Source: Chloroflexota bacterium
GTDB lineage: Bacteria; Chloroflexota; Anaerolineae; UBA4142
Length of the DNA: 64,000 nucleotides
Reading direction: 5' to 3'
Assembly (NCBI GenBank): GCA_023380675.1
Contig: JAMCRS010000438.1
Span: 1-64,000 of the forward strand
Both the position numbers and the translations under genes were made by a program. The notes beneath the pieces were generated by a model. It searched no databases and had not been told where the DNA came from. It worked only from the letters and a program-made list of their open reading frames with translations. Of the stretch, positions 8,139 through 17,194 are shown piece by piece (position 1 is the first letter of the stretch; each line of letters starts with the position of its first letter).

Positions 8139-9770
8139 CTTCACCCAGTGTGGCAGCGACGCATCCCCTGTCGCCGTCAGTTGAGACCAGCCCATGCTCG
8201 CCATATCATAGAGCCACAAGTCTCCGTCCCGCACGACGATGAGCTGGCTTGCATCCGGCGACCAGGCGACCTGGACAAGAGGCAGGCCTGCCTCGCCGCC
8301 CTCGGGGAAAATCTGACGCTTGTTCCCGCCGTCGCGGTTCATCACGTACAGGGCATACAGACTGTGCTCGCTGTCGCTCGGCGAAAGGGCAACACCATAC
8401 GCGATGTTGCTTTCGCCTTTGGCGTCGACAGGCGACCAGACGGGCGCAGCCCACATCCCTGCCTGTCGGGCGAGCGGCGCCGCGACCGTACCGTCCCGCG
8501 CAAATGCCCACACTTGAAAAAGCGGATTATCGTTCGCGACATTCGGCGGGTCGACCGCGGCGTGGACGACGGTGACGACAAAGCGACTATCCGGCGACCA
8601 GGACACCGGCGGTTCCCAAACCCAGTCCCCTGGCGCCAAAAAGGGGGCGAAATACTTGAAGGCGGCCCGGGGCAAAGGCAGATTCACGAGGGAAGAAGCG
8701 GAAATCTCGGAAAATCCGATTTCATTTGTCAGGGCGTAGGCTATGGCCCGGCCATCCGGGGAGAGCTCCAGGTGCGGCCCCCACCAACTATACGGCGCGG
8801 GCTGACTGGCATCCCACAGCCGTTTCGCTTCCAACAGCTCGGCGGTACCCTGGCCGGAGCCGGGATTGGCGAGCACGAGAGTCGCCTTCCAGAGATCATT
8901 GTTTGCCTTCCACCCGGGCGCCGCGGCCGTCTTCTCGCCGGTCGAATACAGAACCGTCCGCGCGTCGCCGGACAACTCGGCATACAGCACATCCTTCAGC
9001 GGCAGCTGGCGCGGCGGGTCGTTGACGAGCGTATCCACGAGCCAAACGCTATTGAGCACCGTCGAGTTCTCAGCGCCCGCACGGGAATAGAGGAGGTACC
9101 GGCCGTCCGCGGAAAGCGAAAAAACGCGTCCGTCGAGATCGCCCGTCGTGGTAAGGGGACGCTTGTCGCTGCTGTCATTGCGCATCACCCATGCATTTTC
9201 ATTGGCGAGGTACGTCACCATCCCGGCGACGGGAATGCTCGGCAGGCTCCCCTGCGTCCCGATCGCGAGAATCTCGTCCTTGGGCTGAAGGACAATCTGG
9301 CGGCCGGTTTCGCGGCGCGACACTTGCTGGCCGTTTTCAATCGTGATCGTGTACACGATTTGGATCGTCCCGTTCTCGCCTAATTGCACCACGCGCATGC
9401 GGCCCTCGGGGTAGGATTCATCCCGGATCAACGTACGCTCAAAGGGGATGGCTTGCTGAACCTTTTCAGTTTTGACCTGCACCCGGGTGACGGTGACCGT
9501 CTGGCTGCGGGCCAATTCGGCATAGAGGGGAGGATCGACGCGGTCATTGTCGCCGAGGACAACTTGCTGCTCCTGCAGGACTTGGTCCACCGTGACGGCC
9601 TCTGTATCCACGACGCGGCGCTGGCCGTCCACCACGAGGACCACCCGCTTGGGGATGGGCGCGCAAGCCGAGGCGAGGAGGGCGAGCCAATAAAGGAGGA
9701 CGGCGGAGCGAGCGAGTGAGTGCGAGGCTTGGCCCTCGCGCCCGTGATTGTTCGATGCCGAGGGATGCAC
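8106..9770 (-). CDS. Lipoprotein with DUF348, G5 and WD40-like propeller
   Basis: The 554-residue protein begins with a membrane-export segment ending in a lipobox (L-L-A-S-A-C, Cys near residue 36). A DUF348 ubiquitin-like domain follows (V-V-D-T-E-A-V-T-V-D-Q-V-L-Q-E, about 45-95), then a G5 domain (about 98-170), both common in cell-wall-associated proteins such as resuscitation-promoting factors and YabE. The remainder (about 175-545) is a TolB/WD40-like propeller with repeated S-P-D-G-R and W-S-P-D-S/A motifs. The combination suggests a surface protein binding peptidoglycan or glycan, not an enzyme. It lies 12 bases inside the neighbouring fusion gene's start (overlap 8093/8106 via the octamer array), implying a shared transcript. 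The first ATG gives an unusually long n-region. Confidence 0.75.
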   Translation of the reverse strand: MHPSASNNHGREGQASHSLARSAVLLYWLALLASACAPIPKRVVLVVDGQRRVVDTEAVTVDQVLQEQQVVLGDNDRVDPPLYAELARSQTVTVTRVQVKTEKVQQAIPFERTLIRDESYPEGRMRVVQLGENGTIQIVYTITIENGQQVSRRETGRQIVLQPKDEILAIGTQGSLPSIPVAGMVTYLANENAWVMRNDSSDKRPLTTTGDLDGRVFSLSADGRYLLYSRAGAENSTVLNSVWLVDTLVNDPPRQLPLKDVLYAELSGDARTVLYSTGEKTAAAPGWKANNDLWKATLVLANPGSGQGTAELLEAKRLWDASQPAPYSWWGPHLELSPDGRAIAYALTNEIGFSEISASSLVNLPLPRAAFKYFAPFLAPGDWVWEPPVSWSPDSRFVVTVVHAAVDPPNVANDNPLFQVWAFARDGTVAAPLARQAGMWAAPVWSPVDAKGESNIAYGVALSPSDSEHSLYALYVMNRDGGNKRQIFPEGGEAGLPLVQVAWSPDASQLIVVRDGDLWLYDMASMGWSQLTATGDASLPHWVKSQLINEPIGQ

Positions 9771-9895
9771 GAGCGGGAGTGTAACACAGGTTTTTTGATT
9801 TGACTAATTCGCCCTTTATCGTTACAATGTGCGGTGTTGTCCAAACGCTACATCCCCGGCAAGCACTCTATCCATAGGAAGGTCGGTTCTGAAAA

Positions 9896-10594
9896 ATGCC
9901 TGATGAAATTGTCCTCACCGCCGAGCCTCGCACGGTCATCGGCAAGCAAGTGAGCGCCCTGCGCCGCGCCGGTTCCGTTCCGGCGATCCTGTACGGGACG
10001 CATCTTGAATCTCCGATTCCTTTGAAAATCGACGAAAAAACTCTCAAGCTCGTCATCGCCAAGGCAGGACACAACCGTTTGATCCGCCTGACGCTGGATT
10101 CGGGTGCCCCGCGCCTCGTGCTCGCGCGTGAGGTGCAGCGCAATCCGATCACCTGGCGTATCGTGCATGTGGACCTGCAAGAAGTCTCCATGACCGAAAA
10201 GATCACGACCGAGGTCCCCTTGTCTCTCGTCGGCACGTCTCCTGCGGTGAGCCGGGGCGAAGGTCTGTTGATCCACGGGATCGACGCCGTTCAGATTCGC
10301 GCGCTCGCCAACGAGTTGATCACGGTGATTGAAGTCGACGTCTCGTCCTTGAACGACTTGAACCAGAGCCTTTTCGTCAGCGACCTCAAGGTGGGAGAAA
10401 ATATCGAAATCCTCACGCCGCGCGACGAAATGGTCGCCAAGGTGGTGCCCGTGAAGGAAGAAGTGATCACGGAAGCGGTTCCGGCGGCCGCCGCCGAGGT
10501 CGAAGTCATCGGCAAGGGCAAGAAGGAAGAGGAAGTTCCCGAAGGAGCGGAGGCCCCTGCGGGCGGCGAAGCGAAGAAAGAAGAAAAGAAATAG
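9896..10594 (+). CDS. rplY: 50S ribosomal protein L25 / Ctc family
   Basis: The 232-residue protein is a long (Ctc-type) L25. It has the N-terminal 5S-rRNA-binding L25 domain (1-95, with R-T-V-I-G-K-Q-V-S-A-L-R-R-A-G-S-V-P-A) and the beta-barrel TL5/Ctc domain (about 100-190, D-L-Q-E-V, G-V-D-like turns). A Glu/Lys-rich tail (last 35 residues) is the acidic extension commonly seen. It binds 5S rRNA in the large subunit. It is followed after 18 bases by a strong terminator, so it is transcribed apart from mreB. ATG 9896 is the only sensible start. Confidence 0.95.
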   Translation: MPDEIVLTAEPRTVIGKQVSALRRAGSVPAILYGTHLESPIPLKIDEKTLKLVIAKAGHNRLIRLTLDSGAPRLVLAREVQRNPITWRIVHVDLQEVSMTEKITTEVPLSLVGTSPAVSRGEGLLIHGIDAVQIRALANELITVIEVDVSSLNDLNQSLFVSDLKVGENIEILTPRDEMVAKVVPVKEEVITEAVPAAAAEVEVIGKGKKEEEVPEGAEAPAGGEAKKEEKK

Positions 10595-10612
10595 CGGGTT
10601 TCGGCCGATCAG

Positions 10613-10640
10613 GTGGGGCGCCCAGCGCCCCACTTTTTTT
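10613..10640 (+). terminator. Intrinsic terminator after rplY
   Basis: GTGGGGCG-CCCAG-CGCCCCAC followed by seven T residues. Confidence 0.9.
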
Positions 10641-10656
10641 GCGTTTACGGGGGTTA

Positions 10657-10665
10657 TGGTATAAA
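10657..10665 (+). promoter_or_regulatory. Extended -10 promoter of the mre/min cluster
   Basis: TGG-TATAAA lies about 100 bases before mreB, just after the rplY terminator. The -35 region is poor, as expected for an extended -10 promoter. The same TGG-TATAA context precedes the parA-like gene and lgt. Confidence 0.45.
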
Positions 10666-10760
10666 ATGGCAGGGTAGTCCCACGGCGGTGCGTCGCTCCG
10701 TGGCGTTATGGCATGCCTATTTCCTTTTTTGGATTCGTCCAACTCGGGAGCCCTTGATCT

Positions 10761-11819
10761 GTGTTTAGCCCCCTCAACTCGCTGTTCGGACTCTTCTCCA
10801 GCGATATTGGAATTGACCTCGGGACCGCCAATACCCTCGTTCTCGTCCGCGGACGCGGTATCGTCATCAATGAGCCCTCGGTCGTCGCCGTCGAAAAGAG
10901 AAGCAAGCGAGTCCTTGCCATCGGGTCGGAAGCCAAACAGATGGTTGGCCGCACCCCCGCGGACATTATCGCCATCCGTCCTCTGCGCGATGGGGTCATT
11001 TCCGACTTTGACGTCACCGAAAAGATGCTCGAGTACTTTATCGGCAAGGTCCACGACCGGGGCATGTTCCCCATCCCTCACCGGCCGCGCATCGTCATCG
11101 GGATTCCGAGCGGCGTGACCGAGGTGGAAAAACGCGCCGTGCACGATGCCGCCATGAATGCCGGGGCGCGTGAGGTTTTTCTTGTCGAAGAGCCTATGGC
11201 CGCGGCGATCGGGGCCGGGCTTCCGATCACCGAATCCATCGGCAGCATGATTGTGGATATCGGCGGGGGCACGACGGAAATGGCGGTCTTTTCGCTGGGC
11301 GGCATTGTCGTCAGCCGCTCGATCCGCGTCGCGGGCGATGAAATGGACGAGGAGATCATCCGCTACGCGCGTGAAAAGTACAACATCCTCATCGGCGAAC
11401 GCATGGCGGAGAATATCAAGATCGCGATCGGTTCCGCCTTTCCTCTGGTCGAGGAAAAGACGATTGTCCTGCGCGGCCGCGATCTGATCACGGGCATGCC
11501 CATGGCGATCGAGGTCTCGAGCATCGAGATTCGCGAGGCGCTCGCGAACCCTGTCAATCAAATTGTCGACGCGCTCAAGACCACGATCGACGAGACGCCG
11601 CCCGAGCTGGTCTCCGACCTGATGGTCCACGGCATCGCGCTGGCAGGCGGCGGGGCGCTCCTGGGCGGCGTCGCGGGGCGGCTGTCACAGGAAAGCAAAA
11701 TGCACTGCTACGTCGCCGAAGACCCCCTGACCTGTGTGGTGCGCGGCGCCGGCCACGTCCTCGAGGAGCTCTCGACGCTCCATCGCGTCGTCTCGAATTC
11801 ACACGGGCAGCACCGGTAA
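10761..11819 (+). CDS. mreB: Rod shape-determining protein MreB
   Basis: The 352-residue actin-like ATPase polymerises under the cytoplasmic membrane and guides lateral peptidoglycan synthesis by the MreCD-PBP2-RodA complex. Visible actin signatures are phosphate 1 (D-I-G-I-D-L-G-T-A-N-T-L-V, residues 12-24), phosphate 2 (V-D-I-G-G-G-T-T-E, about 165-173) and the adenosine loop (A-L-A-G-G-G-A-L-L-G, near 295). The length is normal. GTG 10761 is the start, with GGGAG ten bases upstream. It heads a run of ten same-strand morphogenesis genes. Confidence 0.97.
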   Translation: MFSPLNSLFGLFSSDIGIDLGTANTLVLVRGRGIVINEPSVVAVEKRSKRVLAIGSEAKQMVGRTPADIIAIRPLRDGVISDFDVTEKMLEYFIGKVHDRGMFPIPHRPRIVIGIPSGVTEVEKRAVHDAAMNAGAREVFLVEEPMAAAIGAGLPITESIGSMIVDIGGGTTEMAVFSLGGIVVSRSIRVAGDEMDEEIIRYAREKYNILIGERMAENIKIAIGSAFPLVEEKTIVLRGRDLITGMPMAIEVSSIEIREALANPVNQIVDALKTTIDETPPELVSDLMVHGIALAGGGALLGGVAGRLSQESKMHCYVAEDPLTCVVRGAGHVLEELSTLHRVVSNSHGQHR

Positions 11820-11837
11820 TCCAAAGCCGGGGCCGAT

Positions 11838-12767
11838 ATGTACCCAAGCCGCGATCGTTTCACTCTGCTCGTCATCCTCATTCTCATCGCTCTAGCCGCG
11901 TTAGCCCTTCACGAATTCGGGCAACTGCAACCCCTCGAAAATCTTGCGTTCACTTTCATGGAGCCTTTTCTGGTCGGCACCACGGATGCTCAAGGTACCG
12001 CGCGGGGCGCCTTTGGCAGTTTTGCCGACGTGAATGCGCTCCGCGCGCAGATCGCCGACCTGCAAGCCCAGGTGGACGCGGGCAAGCTGGATCACATCCG
12101 CGTGCAAGAGCTCGAACTCGAGAACAGTACGCTGCGCCAGCAGCTCTCTTACGCGCAGGCGAACCCTGATTTTGATCTCGTGGGGGCAACCGTTCTCGGA
12201 CGCAACCCCGACCTCGCGCGCATTATCGGGTACGACCCTTCCAATCTCGTCCGGTCCATCATCGTGGACCAGGGGAGCGCGGAAGGAGTGATCGCCGGTA
12301 TGCCGGTAGTGACACCACAGGGGCTGGCCGGCCGGATCTGGACGGTCGGCACGCATTGGTCCAAAGTCCTTTTGATCGTCGACGCGTCCAGCTCGGTCAA
12401 CGCCGTCGTTCAATCGACGCGGGCCACGGGCGTCATCCAGGGCGGCCCGAGCACGAACCTGACCGACAACAACCTGCTCATGAAATACGTCCCGCAGGGT
12501 GATGCGATCAAGGTGGGAGACACGATCCTCACGTCCGGGTTGGGAGGGAATTTCCCCAAGCGAATTGTGATCGGCCAAGTGATCGACGTTCACAAACGCG
12601 ATAACGAGCTCTTTCAGGAAGCGACCATCAAACCGACGGTCGATTTTGCTCGTCTGGAATTCGTACTCATCATGAAAAGGTTTACGCCCTCCGATATCAC
12701 GAGCGAGCCGACGGAGACCCCGACGGCCGCTCCCACGCCGACGAAGACGCCCACGGCAGTTAAATAG
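11838..12767 (+). CDS. mreC: Rod shape-determining protein MreC
   Basis: The 309-residue bitopic protein has an N-terminal membrane helix (about residues 8-28), a short coiled coil (about 58-100, L-R-A-Q-I-A-D-L-Q-A-Q-V) and the double beta-barrel MreC domain (about 110-285; P-V-V-T-P-Q-G-L-A-G-R-I motif). It scaffolds PBP2 and RodA in the elongasome. The last 25 residues are a Thr/Pro/Ala-rich tail (T-P-T-A-A-P-T-P-T-K-T-P), unusual for MreC and similar to linkers in surface proteins of this genome. It starts 18 bases after mreB. Confidence 0.95.
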   Translation: MYPSRDRFTLLVILILIALAALALHEFGQLQPLENLAFTFMEPFLVGTTDAQGTARGAFGSFADVNALRAQIADLQAQVDAGKLDHIRVQELELENSTLRQQLSYAQANPDFDLVGATVLGRNPDLARIIGYDPSNLVRSIIVDQGSAEGVIAGMPVVTPQGLAGRIWTVGTHWSKVLLIVDASSSVNAVVQSTRATGVIQGGPSTNLTDNNLLMKYVPQGDAIKVGDTILTSGLGGNFPKRIVIGQVIDVHKRDNELFQEATIKPTVDFARLEFVLIMKRFTPSDITSEPTETPTAAPTPTKTPTAVK

Positions 12768-12843
12768 TTGTTCAGTCTCGTAGTTTTGCAGTGGCCACGT
12801 TGGGAGAGCCTGACGCTGTTAGTGGCGCGAGAGCTAACCACGA

Positions 12844-12899
12844 AACTATGAAACCAAGCAACTGTGGAACTAGGCAACGATCCAACTACCCAACGATTA
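12844..12899. repeat. Octamer array, units beginning AAC
   Basis: Seven gap-free 8-base units all start with AAC (AACTATGA, AACCAAGC, AACTGTGG, AACTAGGC, AACGATCC, AACTACCC, AACGATTA) and end five bases before the mreD start codon. They occupy the place of the mreD ribosome-binding site within the 136-base mreC-mreD gap. Confidence 0.75.
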
Positions 12900-12903
12900 A
12901 CCC

Positions 12904-13401
12904 ATGACTCTCTGGTTACTTGTACCTGCTTTCGCCATCGTGAGCATTATCCAGACGGCCGTGCTGCCGATGGTCTCCATCGCCGGTCTCAGGCCGGACC
13001 TGGCGCTGCTGATCGTCGTGGCGTGGGGACTGCTGAGCAATCCGGGGGAAGCGGCAGTTTGGGGTTTCGTCGGCGGGCTTTTTCTGGACCTCGCCTCCGG
13101 ATTGCCTTTCGGGACGCAGACGCTGGCACTCACCGGAGTCGGCCTCCTTTTAAGCCTGGCCCAGACGAATATCTTTCGGAGCAATCTGCTCCTTCCCCCC
13201 GCCGCGATGCTGTTGGCAACCCTGGTCTACAATCTCATCATCCTCGGCATCCTGAGCACGCTGGGCTGGCAGATCAATTGGGAAGATTACGTGGTGTGGA
13301 TCACGCTCCCGACAGCGCTCATCAACACGTTTGTGCTGCCGCTGGTCTATTTCCCGCTGCAGAGACTGCACCGCTTTCTGCATCCGCAGGTGGAATGGTA
13401 G
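12904..13401 (+). CDS. mreD: Rod shape-determining protein MreD
   Basis: The 165-residue integral membrane protein has about five helices. It opens M-T-L-W-L-L-V-P-A-F-A and contains the family's G-L-R-P-D-L-A-L-L-I-V-V-A-W-G-L block and the G-F-V-G-G-L-F-L-D motif (G-x-x-x-G-L-x-x-D) found in MreD proteins. It works with MreC and the PBP2-RodA synthase in lateral wall growth. No Shine-Dalgarno sequence is visible because the octamer array reaches to five bases before the ATG; translation may depend on coupling or on an unstructured leader. Confidence 0.9.
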   Translation: MTLWLLVPAFAIVSIIQTAVLPMVSIAGLRPDLALLIVVAWGLLSNPGEAAVWGFVGGLFLDLASGLPFGTQTLALTGVGLLLSLAQTNIFRSNLLLPPAAMLLATLVYNLIILGILSTLGWQINWEDYVVWITLPTALINTFVLPLVYFPLQRLHRFLHPQVEW

Positions 13402-13474
13402 AGCCGCTATAGACGGCGCATCACCCGACGGTTCTCTCCCCTCCGAGTTCTTGCGTTTTCCCGATAGTCATTCT

Positions 13475-13502
13475 TTGCCTTTTCTGATATTTCAAGTATA
13501 AT
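13475..13502 (+). promoter_or_regulatory. Promoter upstream of mrdA
   Basis: TTGCCT (13475-13480) and TATAAT (13497-13502) are separated by 16 bases, in the 129-base gap between mreD and mrdA. It may give the PBP2-min-rodA part its own transcript. Confidence 0.5.
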
Positions 13503-13530
13503 TTTCGGGTCTCGCGACGGGCCGCAGCAT

Positions 13531-16005
13531 TTGCACTACGAGGAACTCGGCGTGTCCGGGCGCCTTGCCCAGAGGCCCAGTTTGAGCGCGCCGTCGGCTG
13601 GCGACCTGACTTCCCACCCGAGAGGTTTGGTGTCTACTCCAGAGAACGAGTACTCGTACGCCCAGGAAATCGTCGACGAAGAAGAGGAAAAACCGCGCGG
13701 CCATTTTCGCCTCCTGCGGACCGCGGTCCTCGTCGCTTTTGCCGTCCTTGCACTGCAATTGGGACGCATCCAAATTGTGCAGGGCGGCTATTACCGCGAC
13801 GAGGCGAACCAAAACCGTTTTCGCCTGGTTCAAACGGATGCCCTGCGCGGCATCATCTACGATCGTGTCGGACGCATTCTCGTCCGCAACATTCCTTCCT
13901 TCAGCGTTTCTATCGTCCCTGCCGACTTGCCGGATGACCAGCAGGAGCGGATTTTTCGCGACCTCTCTTCGCTGCTCAACGTGCCCATCGATACGGTCAT
14001 CGAAAATACGAGCACGGATCCCGTCGGGCGTTACCCGCCCGATATCGATCGCTCGGTGACTCCGCCCCAACGCAAATTGGGTCTGCGCGAGATCGTCGCA
14101 CAGGGCCGCCGCGACCCGTACGCGCCCGCTCTCGTCGCCACGAACGTACCGCGCGAGGTCGCCTTCTTTCTCGAAGAACGACACCTGGACTATCCCGGGG
14201 TGCAGGTGAACTTGAAACCGGTACGCCAGTATGTGGATGGAGCGCTGCTCTCACATATCCTTGGCTACACTGGGATGATACCGGCGGAGGACCTCTCCAG
14301 TTATTTGGACCAGGGCTATGCGGGGAGTGACGAGGTCGGGATCGCCGGTCTCGAGTATACCTTTGAGCCCGACCTCCATGGCACCAAGGGACGTCGGTAT
14401 ATCGAAGTGGACGTCGCGGGGCGCGAGGTCGCCAACCTCGGCGAAGAACCGTCAACCCCCGGACACAATCTTGTCCTGAATATCGACAGCGAGCTCCAAA
14501 AGGCAGCCGAAGCGGCATTGGAAAAGACCATGCGGGATGCCAAGGCGACCCAGGAGGCGGTCGCGATCGCGATTGACCCCCGCAACGGGCAGATCCGAGC
14601 GATGGTCGATATCCCGAGCTACGACGACAATCTTTTCGCGACCGGAATTTCGACGGACGATTACCTCAAGCTGGCCCAGGACCCGCTGCATCCGCTCATC
14701 AACCACGCCATCACGGGCCAGTATCCGCCCGGGTCTACCTTTAAACTGATTGACGCGAGCGCGGGACTGCAAGAACATGTGATCGACGTGAACACACGCA
14801 TCACGACGCCCGGCATTATGTGGCTCGAGAACCAATACTATCCCGGCGATCTCGCTCTGGCGCAGCCCTTTTACGATTGGTACAAGCCGGGCTTTGGTTC
14901 GCTCACGATCCGGGATGCCCTGCGGGTCTCCTCCGACGTCTTTTTCTACAAGCTCGTCGGCGGTTACAAGGACTTTGAAAACCCCCTCGGCGAAGACCGT
15001 CTCGCCGCCTATGCACGCCTGTTCGGCTTGGGCGACCTCACCCATATCGATTTGCCGGGGGAGGCCAAAGGCCTGATCCCGGACCCGACCTGGAAACGCA
15101 AGACGATTGGCGAGGTGTGGACCCTGGGCGATTCCTACAACATGGCGATCGGGCAAGGCTATGTGCTCGCCACACCGCTCCAGGTCGCGGATTATACCGA
15201 GGTGGTCGCGAATGGCGGCACTTTGTACAAGCCGCAGCTCGTCTATGCGGTGACGGACGCCGATGGTCATACGGTGCGGACTATCGAGCCGCAGGTGATC
15301 CGCAAGCTGCCCATTGATCCGCAGGTCCTTGCCCTCGTGCGCGAGGGGATGCGCAGCTCGGTCACGAGCGGCACCTCGACCAAAGCGAACCTGGCCGATA
15401 TCGCGGTGGCGGCCAAGACCGGGACGGCCGAATATTACGGACCCAAGATCAACGGGAACTTGCCGACGCATGCGTGGTTCACCGCCTTTGCACCCTACGA
15501 AAATCCGCAGATCGTCGTGACGGTGTTTGTGTATGGAGGCGGCGAAGGGTCTGTCGTAGCCGCGCCGGCCGCCACGGATATTCTGAAAGCGTATTTCAAT
15601 CTGCCCACCGATGCCCATGTCAATCCCGGGCCGTCGATCGGCTCAACGCTTCAACCGGGCGCGACCACGCCCGCCAATCCGCCCTCCGGGCCCGCTCGGA
15701 AATACGTGGGGCGCCTCGTCGGCGTGGATAGCTGGATCGAGGAACAGCCGGGCATTTTTGGAACGGTGATCGATTCGAACGGCCGCGGCGTCTCGGGCGC
15801 GCGCGTGGCAGCTGACAAGTGTGACGGCAATACGGTCAAGATGGCGAATACCGACGGCAACGGGGCCTTTAGCTTCAACAATCTCAATTGGAAAGAGGCC
15901 TCGCGCTGGTGTCTTTACACCGTCTCGCCAGGGGATTCGGACCCCTTTGCGGTGGACCTCGCGCCGAACCAGCGCTTTACGATTCAGTTCGTTCCGACGC
16001 AGTAG
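13531..16005 (+). CDS. mrdA: Penicillin-binding protein 2 with extra C-terminal domain
   Basis: Class B transpeptidase of the elongasome. Counting from the TTG at 13531 it has one membrane helix (about 62-80), a dimerisation/pedestal domain (about 95-310) and a transpeptidase domain with the catalytic S-T-F-K (402-405), S-S-D (467-469) and K-T-G (629-631). The S-x-D second motif is the PBP2 form. It crosslinks lateral peptidoglycan with RodA. Unusually, a Pro-rich linker (about 685-710) leads to a beta-sandwich-like domain (about 740-824, G-T-V-I-D-S-N-G-R-G-V-S-G-A-R-V) of the carboxypeptidase-regulatory type, not normal in PBP2. The start is uncertain: GTG 13630 has GAGAGG four bases upstream and would still leave the helix intact. 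Confidence 0.93.
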   Translation: MHYEELGVSGRLAQRPSLSAPSAGDLTSHPRGLVSTPENEYSYAQEIVDEEEEKPRGHFRLLRTAVLVAFAVLALQLGRIQIVQGGYYRDEANQNRFRLVQTDALRGIIYDRVGRILVRNIPSFSVSIVPADLPDDQQERIFRDLSSLLNVPIDTVIENTSTDPVGRYPPDIDRSVTPPQRKLGLREIVAQGRRDPYAPALVATNVPREVAFFLEERHLDYPGVQVNLKPVRQYVDGALLSHILGYTGMIPAEDLSSYLDQGYAGSDEVGIAGLEYTFEPDLHGTKGRRYIEVDVAGREVANLGEEPSTPGHNLVLNIDSELQKAAEAALEKTMRDAKATQEAVAIAIDPRNGQIRAMVDIPSYDDNLFATGISTDDYLKLAQDPLHPLINHAITGQYPPGSTFKLIDASAGLQEHVIDVNTRITTPGIMWLENQYYPGDLALAQPFYDWYKPGFGSLTIRDALRVSSDVFFYKLVGGYKDFENPLGEDRLAAYARLFGLGDLTHIDLPGEAKGLIPDPTWKRKTIGEVWTLGDSYNMAIGQGYVLATPLQVADYTEVVANGGTLYKPQLVYAVTDADGHTVRTIEPQVIRKLPIDPQVLALVREGMRSSVTSGTSTKANLADIAVAAKTGTAEYYGPKINGNLPTHAWFTAFAPYENPQIVVTVFVYGGGEGSVVAAPAATDILKAYFNLPTDAHVNPGPSIGSTLQPGATTPANPPSGPARKYVGRLVGVDSWIEEQPGIFGTVIDSNGRGVSGARVAADKCDGNTVKMANTDGNGAFSFNNLNWKEASRWCLYTVSPGDSDPFAVDLAPNQRFTIQFVPTQ

Positions 16006-16029
16006 GTTGTCTGCTCTGCTCTCAACAGA

Positions 16030-17130
16030 ATGGAGGAAATTCTGGGAGAGGCTCTTGCGAACCCATTGAATTCGTGCATTTCGTTCAAAGGCACACGCGA
16101 AGGCCTGCACATCTCGTTGGGCGAAGGCGCGTGGCAGGATTTGCTGAAGGAATTGGCCGTGCAGCTTGATCGCCCGGGCGTGCAGTCTTTTTTCCGCGGC
16201 GCGCGCGTTTTGCTTGAAACCGGCAATCGGGCGATTGGCGTTTCCGAACTGGAAGAACTGATTGGCATGCTCGCGGAGCGTCAGATGACGTTGAGCACCG
16301 TGTTGGACGACCCAGAAGCACAGAATGTGCTAGCGAAAATGCAGGCAAGCGCGGAAGGGCAAGCCGTGCCATCCGCAGCACCGCAAGCGGCAGCGTCCGA
16401 AGCATCGCCTGCGGCGGCAGCGTCCGAAGCACCGTCTGCGGCAGCAACCGAAGGACCGGCAGCGGCACCGTCCGAAGGAGCGCCCGCGGCGGCGACCGAA
16501 GGAGCGGCGGCGGATTCCACGGCGTCCGCGACAAAATCCAGTGCAGAATCCGGGTCTGCTGCTGGAGTGGAACACACTCCGGGCTCTTCACCGCCGGCCG
16601 AGCCGACGCCGGCGGCGGACCCTTCTGCGGCCGCGGGAGCGACTCCAGAGGATCAAGTGCCCGGTCCCGGCGCGGACAAAGAAACGAAGACGACCGCGCT
16701 GCCTCCACCTCCAGAGTATTTACCTATGGAGCATCCGCGCAACGTGACTCCTCCCGTGTCATTCGACGATTCTGAAAGCAAGAACGACAGTTCCCCCGCG
16801 CTGATCTTTCGCCGCAGCGTTCGCTCGGGGCAGACGCTCAAGCACAAGGGGACGATCGTCATCCTCGGGGATGTTCATCCAGGAGCGGTGGTCATTGCCG
16901 AGGGAGATGTTTTCGTGTGGGGACGTCTGCGCGGTCTCGTCCATGCGGGCGCGGCCGGGAACAACAGCGCCACGGTGAGCGCGCTGACGCTTGCCCCCAC
17001 CCAGCTGCGCATCGGCACACATATCGCACGTGCGCCGGACCAAAGGACGCAGCACACGTCTCCGGCCGAAATTGCCCGTGTACGCGGCAACCAAATCGTC
17101 CTCGAGCCCTGGAACGGCGGCAGAATCTAG
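16030..17130 (+). CDS. minC: MinC homologue 1 with long Ala/Glu-rich linker
   Basis: The 366-residue septum-site inhibitor has an N-terminal MinC_N-type domain (about 14-95; I-S-F-K-G-T-R-E-G-L-H-I-S-L), a very long low-complexity linker (about 105-255) built of S-E-A/T-E-G plus Ala-Ala-Ala repeats, and the MinC C-terminal beta-helix domain (about 258-360; G-R-L-R-G-L-V-H-A-G, L-A-P-T-Q-L-R-I-G). The C-domain binds MinD and the N-domain blocks FtsZ polymers. Normal MinC is about 220-250 residues, so the linker adds over 100. It lies 24 bases after mrdA and 64 before minD1. A paralogue, minC2, lies 0.9 kb downstream; N- and C-domains of both share motif spelling, indicating tandem duplication. 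Confidence 0.88.
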   Translation: MEEILGEALANPLNSCISFKGTREGLHISLGEGAWQDLLKELAVQLDRPGVQSFFRGARVLLETGNRAIGVSELEELIGMLAERQMTLSTVLDDPEAQNVLAKMQASAEGQAVPSAAPQAAASEASPAAAASEAPSAAATEGPAAAPSEGAPAAATEGAAADSTASATKSSAESGSAAGVEHTPGSSPPAEPTPAADPSAAAGATPEDQVPGPGADKETKTTALPPPPEYLPMEHPRNVTPPVSFDDSESKNDSSPALIFRRSVRSGQTLKHKGTIVILGDVHPGAVVIAEGDVFVWGRLRGLVHAGAAGNNSATVSALTLAPTQLRIGTHIARAPDQRTQHTSPAEIARVRGNQIVLEPWNGGRI

Positions 17131-17194
17131 CGCACGTGGGCCAGCTCTCGCCGGCGAACATGCGCGAGACGAAAAACTCTATGCGGAGCTAAAG

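Noticed and set aside
7431..9383. 650-codon open frame on the plus strand
   Set aside because: It is the mirror of the lipoprotein and fusion genes on the minus strand. It is Arg/Gly/Pro-rich without any motif, as expected from antisense reading of GC-rich genes.
10506..11630. 374-codon open frame opposite mreB
   Set aside because: Antisense shadow with an Asp/Arg/His-rich product; mreB motifs are all on the plus strand.
12844..12899. CRISPR-like periodicity
   Set aside because: Period is 8 bases with no spacers or 25-40 base repeats, and no cas gene is near. The other 7-8 bp arrays were rejected as CRISPR for the same reason.
14452..15618. 388-codon open frame opposite mrdA
   Set aside because: Antisense shadow of the PBP2 gene; the His/Arg-rich product has no domain.
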